From assembly GCA_025934995.1 (NCBI GenBank), contig JAICWC010000019.1, forward strand, positions 1-35,488: a stretch of DNA of 35,488 nt, given 5' to 3'. A model generated the notes under the pieces. It made no database searches. It was not told where the DNA came from and saw nothing but the letters and a program-made list of their open reading frames with translations. Shown piece by piece: positions 31,185 through 35,488 of the stretch (position 1 is its first letter; each line of letters opens with the position of its first letter). A program made the translations under genes and the position numbers. The stretch comes from Thermoleophilia bacterium (GTDB lineage Bacteria > Actinomycetota > Thermoleophilia > Gaiellales > Gaiellaceae).

Positions 31185-31190
31185 AGACTA
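31185..31190 (-). promoter_or_regulatory. -10 element TAGTCT for the carboxyltransferase gene
   Basis: On the minus strand TAGTCT ends seven bases before GTG 31177. It lies in the middle of the 22-bp spacer to the divergent MBOAT gene, so the carboxyltransferase -35 region would lie in MBOAT coding DNA. Confidence 0.5.
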
Positions 31191-31199
31191 TCCCGCGGC

Positions 31200-32579
31200 G
31201 TGCTCTTCAACAGCTTCCCTTTCCTGCTGGCCTTCCTGCCCCTGGTGGTGGTCGCCTACTTCGCGCTGCCGCAGCATCGGCTGCGGCTCCTGCTCGTCGT
31301 CGGCGCCTCCTATTACTTCTACGCGTACGCGGATTGGTGGTTCCCGGCGCTGATGGCCGGTTCGACTGCGATCGGCTACACGACCGGCCGTCTGCTCGAG
31401 CGCAACCCGCGCAAGGCCGTGCTCGTCGCAGGGGTCGTCGGCTGTCTCGGACTGCTCGCGTACTTCAAGTACGCCCAATTCGCCGGGGGCTACGCACTCG
31501 ACTTCGTGCACGTCATCACCGGCCGGAAGCTGCCGCACCTGCGAACGGTGCTGAACGGCATCGTCCTGCCGATCGGGATCAGCTTCTACACGTTCGAAGG
31601 GATCTCGTACATGGTCGACGTCTATCGCGGCACGTTGCGCGCAGAGCGTGACCTGCTGCGCTACGCGTTCTTCATCTCCTTCTTCCCGCACCTGATCGCG
31701 GGCCCGATCGTGCGCTACGGGATCATGCAGCCCCAGCTGACGGTGAAGCACCGCTTCGATGCCGACCGTGTGCGCTCCGGACTGTTGCTCTTCACGCTCG
31801 GCCTCGCGAAGAAGGTGCTCCTCGCAGACGGGATCGCTGCCTACGTCGACAACTATCTCTCGACCCCTGGACAGCTCGGCTTCTTCACCGCGTGGTCGGC
31901 GGCGATCGGCTTCGGGTTCCAGATCTATTTCGACTTCAGCGCGTACTCCGACATGGCGCTCGGGCTCGCGCGCATCTTCGGGATCGACCTGCCCTGGAAC
32001 TTCGACCGCCCGTATCGGTCTGCGAGCCCGACGGAGTTCTGGCGGCGCTGGCACGTGACGCTGTCGACGTGGTTGCGCGATTACCTCTACATCCCGCTCG
32101 GTGGCAATCGCAAGGGCGAGGCGCGACGAAATCTGAATCTCTTCTTGACGATGGCGCTCGGGGGCCTGTGGCACGGCGCCGCACTCAACTTCGCGGCGTG
32201 GGGCACGTATCACGGCGCGCTGCTCGCGGGCACGCACGAAGCACGTGAACGCGGGCTGCGCCTGCCGCGGCCGCTGGCGGTCGCGACGACGTTCGTCCTC
32301 GTCGTGCTCGGGTGGGTGCTGTTCCGCATGCGGACCCTCGGCGGCATCGGCTCGCTCTATGCCGGGATGTTCGGGCTCCACGGCTTCGGCGGCGGGCTGC
32401 CCGGCCATCTGTTGCTCTACATCGTCGTCTCGTTCGCGATCGTCTTCGGCCTGCCGGAGGAGTGGCGGTGGCCCGTCGAGCGCTGGCATGTCGCGTGGGT
32501 CGCCGCGGCGGCGGTGCTGTTCGCCGTCGCCGTGTCGTCGGTCTACACGGCGCATCCCTTCATCTACTTCCGGTTCTGA
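31200..32579 (+). CDS. AlgI-like MBOAT O-acyltransferase
   Basis: From GTG 31200 the protein is 459 aa (upstream residues in the track belong to shadow). It begins [25 protein letters not shown], a typical MBOAT/AlgI N-terminus. It carries [101 protein letters not shown], and the active-site His region [22 protein letters not shown]. Proteins of this type pass acetyl groups across the membrane to a polysaccharide or wall polymer. The next gene encodes the probable periplasmic partner, with a one-base overlap (TGATG). No obvious polysaccharide synthesis genes adjoin. Confidence 0.92.
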   Translation: MLFNSFPFLLAFLPLVVVAYFALPQHRLRLLLVVGASYYFYAYADWWFPALMAGSTAIGYTTGRLLERNPRKAVLVAGVVGCLGLLAYFKYAQFAGGYALDFVHVITGRKLPHLRTVLNGIVLPIGISFYTFEGISYMVDVYRGTLRAERDLLRYAFFISFFPHLIAGPIVRYGIMQPQLTVKHRFDADRVRSGLLLFTLGLAKKVLLADGIAAYVDNYLSTPGQLGFFTAWSAAIGFGFQIYFDFSAYSDMALGLARIFGIDLPWNFDRPYRSASPTEFWRRWHVTLSTWLRDYLYIPLGGNRKGEARRNLNLFLTMALGGLWHGAALNFAAWGTYHGALLAGTHEARERGLRLPRPLAVATTFVLVVLGWVLFRMRTLGGIGSLYAGMFGLHGFGGGLPGHLLLYIVVSFAIVFGLPEEWRWPVERWHVAWVAAAAVLFAVAVSSVYTAHPFIYFRF

Positions 32580-33619
32580 TGCGCCGGCTCGTCGTGTTCC
32601 TCGCCCTGACGGTCGCGCTGCTCGCGGCGGCCGCCGCCTTCGACTGGTGGGTCGATCCCTTCGGCCAGGTGTGGAAGCCGGACGTGCTCGCCGCCGCGCG
32701 CAAGCAGAACTGCCTCGTCTCGGAGGAGCTGATCGGCTCGCGCTACTGGTCGTTCAAGCGCGACGTCTTCTTCCACCGGCCGACGCGAACGTTCGTCGTC
32801 GGTTCGAGCCGCGTGCTGAAGATGTCCGGCGGGCCGCACTTCTCGAACCTCGGCTATCCCGGCAGCGCGCCGGAGACGATCCTCCGCCTCTTCAAGTCGT
32901 TGCCTGCGAGCCCGACGCAAACGGTTCTGCTCGGAGTCGAGGGGTTCTGGTTCAACTCGCGCTACACGCTGCCGACCACGGACCTGAGCACCTACAAGGA
33001 GCTCGAGTACCTCCTCGCGCGCTCGACGTTCACGCATGCGGTCAGCCTGTCGCGCCAGTCGGCGCAACTGCCGCAGGATCGTTGGAAGCTCGACCGGATC
33101 GGTACGCAATGCGTACTCGACCGTTTCGAGCCCACGATCACCTGGCGGCTCGACGGCTCGCGTGTCTGGGGCTGGGAGCTCGATCCGGCGCGGTTCCCGA
33201 AGTTCCACGGCGGCGCGTTCACCGGCAACCTCGAAACGTGGCGAAACGGCTACTTCGCGGACTGGACGGCGCTCGACGAGTCGCGGCTGCACGCGCTCGA
33301 GCAGGCGCTCGCCCTCGCCCGGACGCGGCACTGGACGGTCGTCGGCTTCCCCCCGCCCGAGCCGCCGCGCGCACTACGCGTCCTCGAGAGCGATCCGCGC
33401 CTCGCGCCGCAGTGGAATGCGTACCTCCGACTCATGCCGCAGCTCTTCCACCGCTACGGCTTCAAGTGGGTGAACACGGTCGACGGCGCGAAGCTCGGCT
33501 GCGCTCGCTCCGACTTCCCCGACCTCTTCCATTCCGACGCCAGATGCTCGCGGCTCCTCGTGCACGAGCTCGTCTCGGCCATTGACAACAGGAGGGAGAG
33601 TCTGCGCGAAATCCGCTGA
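32579..33619 (+). CDS. AlgJ/AlgX-like SGNH-type partner of the MBOAT protein
   Basis: The ATG at 32579 overlaps the MBOAT stop, giving 346 aa with an N-terminal anchor ([21 protein letters not shown]) and an exported domain. Motifs fit an SGNH-like acyl-transfer/esterase fold: TFVVGSSRVLKM (GSS, nucleophile block) near 75, and DFPDLFHSDARCSRLLVHEL near the C-terminus, where D-L-F-H supplies the Asp and His of the triad. Such proteins complete O-acetylation of extracellular glycans started by AlgI-like MBOATs. The substrate polymer is unknown. Confidence 0.78.
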   Translation: MRRLVVFLALTVALLAAAAAFDWWVDPFGQVWKPDVLAAARKQNCLVSEELIGSRYWSFKRDVFFHRPTRTFVVGSSRVLKMSGGPHFSNLGYPGSAPETILRLFKSLPASPTQTVLLGVEGFWFNSRYTLPTTDLSTYKELEYLLARSTFTHAVSLSRQSAQLPQDRWKLDRIGTQCVLDRFEPTITWRLDGSRVWGWELDPARFPKFHGGAFTGNLETWRNGYFADWTALDESRLHALEQALALARTRHWTVVGFPPPEPPRALRVLESDPRLAPQWNAYLRLMPQLFHRYGFKWVNTVDGAKLGCARSDFPDLFHSDARCSRLLVHELVSAIDNRRESLREIR

Positions 33620-33639
33620 ACCGCAAACGAGGAGGCACG

Positions 33640-35214
33640 ATGATCGCGAGTGAAGACGCACGGCTCGAGAGTCTCGGCTACAAGCCCCAGCTCAACCGGG
33701 TCCTCGGGTTGTTCGCGAACTTTGCCGTCGCGTTCACGTACTTGTCGCCGATGGTCGGCATCTACTCGCTGTTCGTGCTCGGCGTCGGCACGGGCGGTCC
33801 CGCGTATGTGTGGCTCACGTTCCTGCCGGTCATCGGAATGCTGTTCGTGGCGCTCGTCTTCGGCGAGCTCGCGAGCCACTATCCGATCGCCGGCGCGCTC
33901 TACCAATACAGCAAGTTCTCCGTGGGGCCTCGCTTCGGCTGGTTCGTCGGCTGGTTCTACGGCTTCGCGCTGCTGATCACCGTTGCGGCGGTCGACACCG
34001 GTGTCGTCAGCTACGTCACGGCGTTGACGCACAACTGGTTCGGCTGGAACCTGAACCCCGCCGGCCACGGGACGATCCTCCTCATCACGCTGCTCCTGCT
34101 CGCGATCCAGACGACGTTGAACACGACCGGTGCGCGGGTCATGGGCAACGTCGCGAAGTTCGGCGTCTACGTCGAGATCCTCGGGACGCTCGGCATCGCG
34201 ATCATCCTGGCGATCCACGGCTTCCACCACGGCCTGGGCTTCCTCTTCTCGTCCCAGAGCGTGCAGCACGCGTCGCACAACCCGCTCGGCCTGAACTTCC
34301 ACGGCAACTGGCTCGGCGCAGCGGTCATCTCGGTGCTCGCGCCGGTCTACATCTTCTACGGCTTCGAGTCGGCGGGAGACATCTCCGAGGAGACGAAGGA
34401 CGCGGGGCGGCACGTGCCGAAAGCGATGCGCTGGGCGCTGATCTGGGGCGGCATCGCGTCGTTCATCCTCACCGCCGCGCTGCTGCTCGCGATGACGAAG
34501 CACGATCCGGTCGGCGCGACGATCAAGGGCGGCGGCATCCCGTTCATCCTCGGCCAGCTGCCGAGCTGGCTGCAGGACTGCCTGCTCCTGCTGATCATCT
34601 TCGCCTTCTTCTCGTGCGGCTCGTCGATCCAGGGGGCGGGCGGCCGGCTCGTGTTCTCCTACGCGCGCGACGGCGCGCTGCCCGGGTCGAGCTGGATCTC
34701 GCGCGTCAACACACGGTTCAAGACACCCGTCAATGCGCTCCTCGTGGGAGCGGTCATCACCGTGCTGTTCTGCCTGCTCGTGTACGTGAACCCGGGCAGC
34801 AACTACCACATCTGGTTCGTGACGTATCCGGCGAACGTGAACGCGCTCGTCTCGCTCGTCTCGTTCGGCGTCAGCGGCATCTATCTCTCGTTCCTGCTCA
34901 CGGTGATCGCGGCGATCGTCGCGCGTGCCCGCGGCTGGGAGCCGACGGGCAGCTTCAGGCTCGGGAAGTGGGGCTGGCCGGTCTCGATCGTCGCCGCCGG
35001 CTATCTCGGGGCGATGTTCCTGAACGTCGTCTACCCGTCGGGCCTCTCGAGCGCGCGTGCGTTCGTCAACCTCGACTGGATCACGCTCCTCATCATCTTC
35101 GTCATCGCGGTGCTGGGCGTCGCGTATCTCTTCGCCGCCCGGCCCGACCGAAACGTCGAGCGGCACCTGCAGGGAACCGTCGAGCCGCCGGAGGCGCCCG
35201 CCGTCGTGACATAG
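33640..35214 (+). CDS. APC-superfamily amino acid/amine permease
   Basis: This 524-aa protein has about 12 membrane helices. Helix 1 contains [41 protein letters not shown], the APC G-x-G turn region, followed by [34 protein letters not shown] and [34 protein letters not shown], which is the conserved F-E/AGDISEE loop of APC transporters. It imports an amino acid, polyamine or similar amine; the substrate cannot be named. GAGGAGG lies six bases before the ATG at 33640, the strongest Shine-Dalgarno in the window, in contrast to many leaderless neighbours. Confidence 0.92.
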   Translation: MIASEDARLESLGYKPQLNRVLGLFANFAVAFTYLSPMVGIYSLFVLGVGTGGPAYVWLTFLPVIGMLFVALVFGELASHYPIAGALYQYSKFSVGPRFGWFVGWFYGFALLITVAAVDTGVVSYVTALTHNWFGWNLNPAGHGTILLITLLLLAIQTTLNTTGARVMGNVAKFGVYVEILGTLGIAIILAIHGFHHGLGFLFSSQSVQHASHNPLGLNFHGNWLGAAVISVLAPVYIFYGFESAGDISEETKDAGRHVPKAMRWALIWGGIASFILTAALLLAMTKHDPVGATIKGGGIPFILGQLPSWLQDCLLLLIIFAFFSCGSSIQGAGGRLVFSYARDGALPGSSWISRVNTRFKTPVNALLVGAVITVLFCLLVYVNPGSNYHIWFVTYPANVNALVSLVSFGVSGIYLSFLLTVIAAIVARARGWEPTGSFRLGKWGWPVSIVAAGYLGAMFLNVVYPSGLSSARAFVNLDWITLLIIFVIAVLGVAYLFAARPDRNVERHLQGTVEPPEAPAVVT

Positions 35215-35217
35215 CCG

Positions 35218-35223
35218 TACATT
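35218..35223 (+). promoter_or_regulatory. -10 element TACATT for the Y-family polymerase gene
   Basis: TACATT ends seven bases before GTG 35231. The 16-bp spacer after the permease stop contains no ribosome binding site, so a leaderless mRNA is likely. Confidence 0.5.
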
Positions 35224-35230
35224 TGTTCGG

Positions 35231-35488
35231 GTGATCCTCGCGCACCTGGACCTCGACGCGTTCTACGCAGCCGTCGAGGAGCTCGAGAGCCCGGAGCTGC
35301 GGACGAAGCCGCTCGTCGTCGGCGGCGACCCGCGAGGGCGCGGTGTCGTAGCGACTGCGAACTACGTCGCGCGGACGTTCGGCATCCACTCGGCGATGAG
35401 CGCCGCCGAGGCGATCCGGCGTTGCCCGCACGCGGTGTTCGTCCGCCCGCGGCATCAGCTCTACCGCGAGTACTCGCGCCACGTCTGG
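35231..35488 (+). CDS. dinB: DNA polymerase IV (Y-family), 3' truncated by window edge
   Basis: This frame is not in the ORF track because it runs off the window. From GTG 35231 it reads [82 protein letters not shown]. The [10 protein letters not shown] motif with the first catalytic Asp, the PLVVGG fingers start and YxARxFGIxSAM are diagnostic for Y-family translesion polymerases. Only the first 86 codons are present. It should act in damage tolerance; whether it is SOS-controlled cannot be judged, as no LexA box is evident in the short upstream spacer. Confidence 0.93.
   Translation, partial: MILAHLDLDAFYAAVEELESPELRTKPLVVGGDPRGRGVVATANYVARTFGIHSAMSAAEAIRRCPHAVFVRPRHQLYREYSRHVW

Noticed and set aside
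33454-35166. 570-aa minus-strand ORF opposite the permease
   Set aside because: Highly charged shadow of clear membrane-protein coding sequence.
1-35488. CRISPR arrays, tRNA/rRNA genes, transposases, phage genes
   Set aside because: No regularly spaced repeats, RNA gene signatures or recognisable mobile-element proteins were seen on reading the window.

Overview
This window is GC-rich bacterial chromosome with dense genes, many GTG starts, and TANNNT hexamers placed just before start codons. Together with the gene content (ECF sigma factors with fused regulatory tails, caa3-type CtaG, SpoIID-like secreted protein, MeaB, acyl-CoA carboxylase), this suggests an actinomycete-like organism, possibly a deep-branching class such as Thermoleophilia. 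The class-level guess comes from gene style only. I see no phage, transposase, CRISPR array, tRNA or rRNA.

Layout. (1) 1-5359: a pyruvate/acetoin-type 2-oxoacid dehydrogenase operon: E1 alpha (cut by the window edge), E1 beta, E2, then a VOC protein, a GNAT acetyltransferase and the E3 dihydrolipoamide dehydrogenase. It is interrupted by two palindrome-rich intergenic segments. The first (about 603-771) looks like a small inserted element with a 9-bp direct duplication. (2) 5391-6912: a possible 28-codon membrane peptide, then an ECF sigma factor fused to its own zinc-finger anti-sigma-like domain and a membrane helix, closed by a strong intrinsic terminator. (3) 6932-11650: a small membrane protein coupled to a HisC-like aminotransferase, an MFS transporter, and MeaB overlapping threonine ammonia-lyase. 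(4) 11728-15183: a 52-codon minus-strand gene missing from the ORF track, and a 1080-aa zinc ribbon/class III cyclase/AAA/TPR signalling protein. (5) 15180-19836: an MBL-rhodanese protein, a CopC-CopD copper protein and two tandem CtaG genes, suggesting copper delivery to cytochrome oxidase. (6) 19838-31177, minus strand: acyl-CoA dehydrogenase, leucyl aminopeptidase, biotin carboxylase/biotin carrier subunit, enoyl-CoA hydratase and carboxyltransferase, resembling an acyl-CoA (methylcrotonyl-CoA type) catabolic set. It is interleaved with plus-strand genes (SCP2 domain, SpoIID-like, cupin, DHDPS family) and with a minus-strand GT87-like membrane protein. (7) 31200-35488: an AlgI-like MBOAT plus SGNH-like partner, an APC permease, and the 5' end of a Y-family DNA polymerase.

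The clearest unusual signals are a TANNNT hexamer 6-10 nt before at least ten start codons, nine of them GTG (inferred leaderless mRNAs); divergent gene pairs whose -10 elements overlap or nearly touch; the MITE-like insertion between E1 alpha and E1 beta; a start codon sitting in the loop of a perfect 16-bp hairpin; the sigma/anti-sigma/membrane fusion; and a carboxylase alpha subunit with no room for a BT domain beside an unexplained 74-aa gene coupled to the beta subunit. I could not run any search, so all family names rest on motifs and general recognition.
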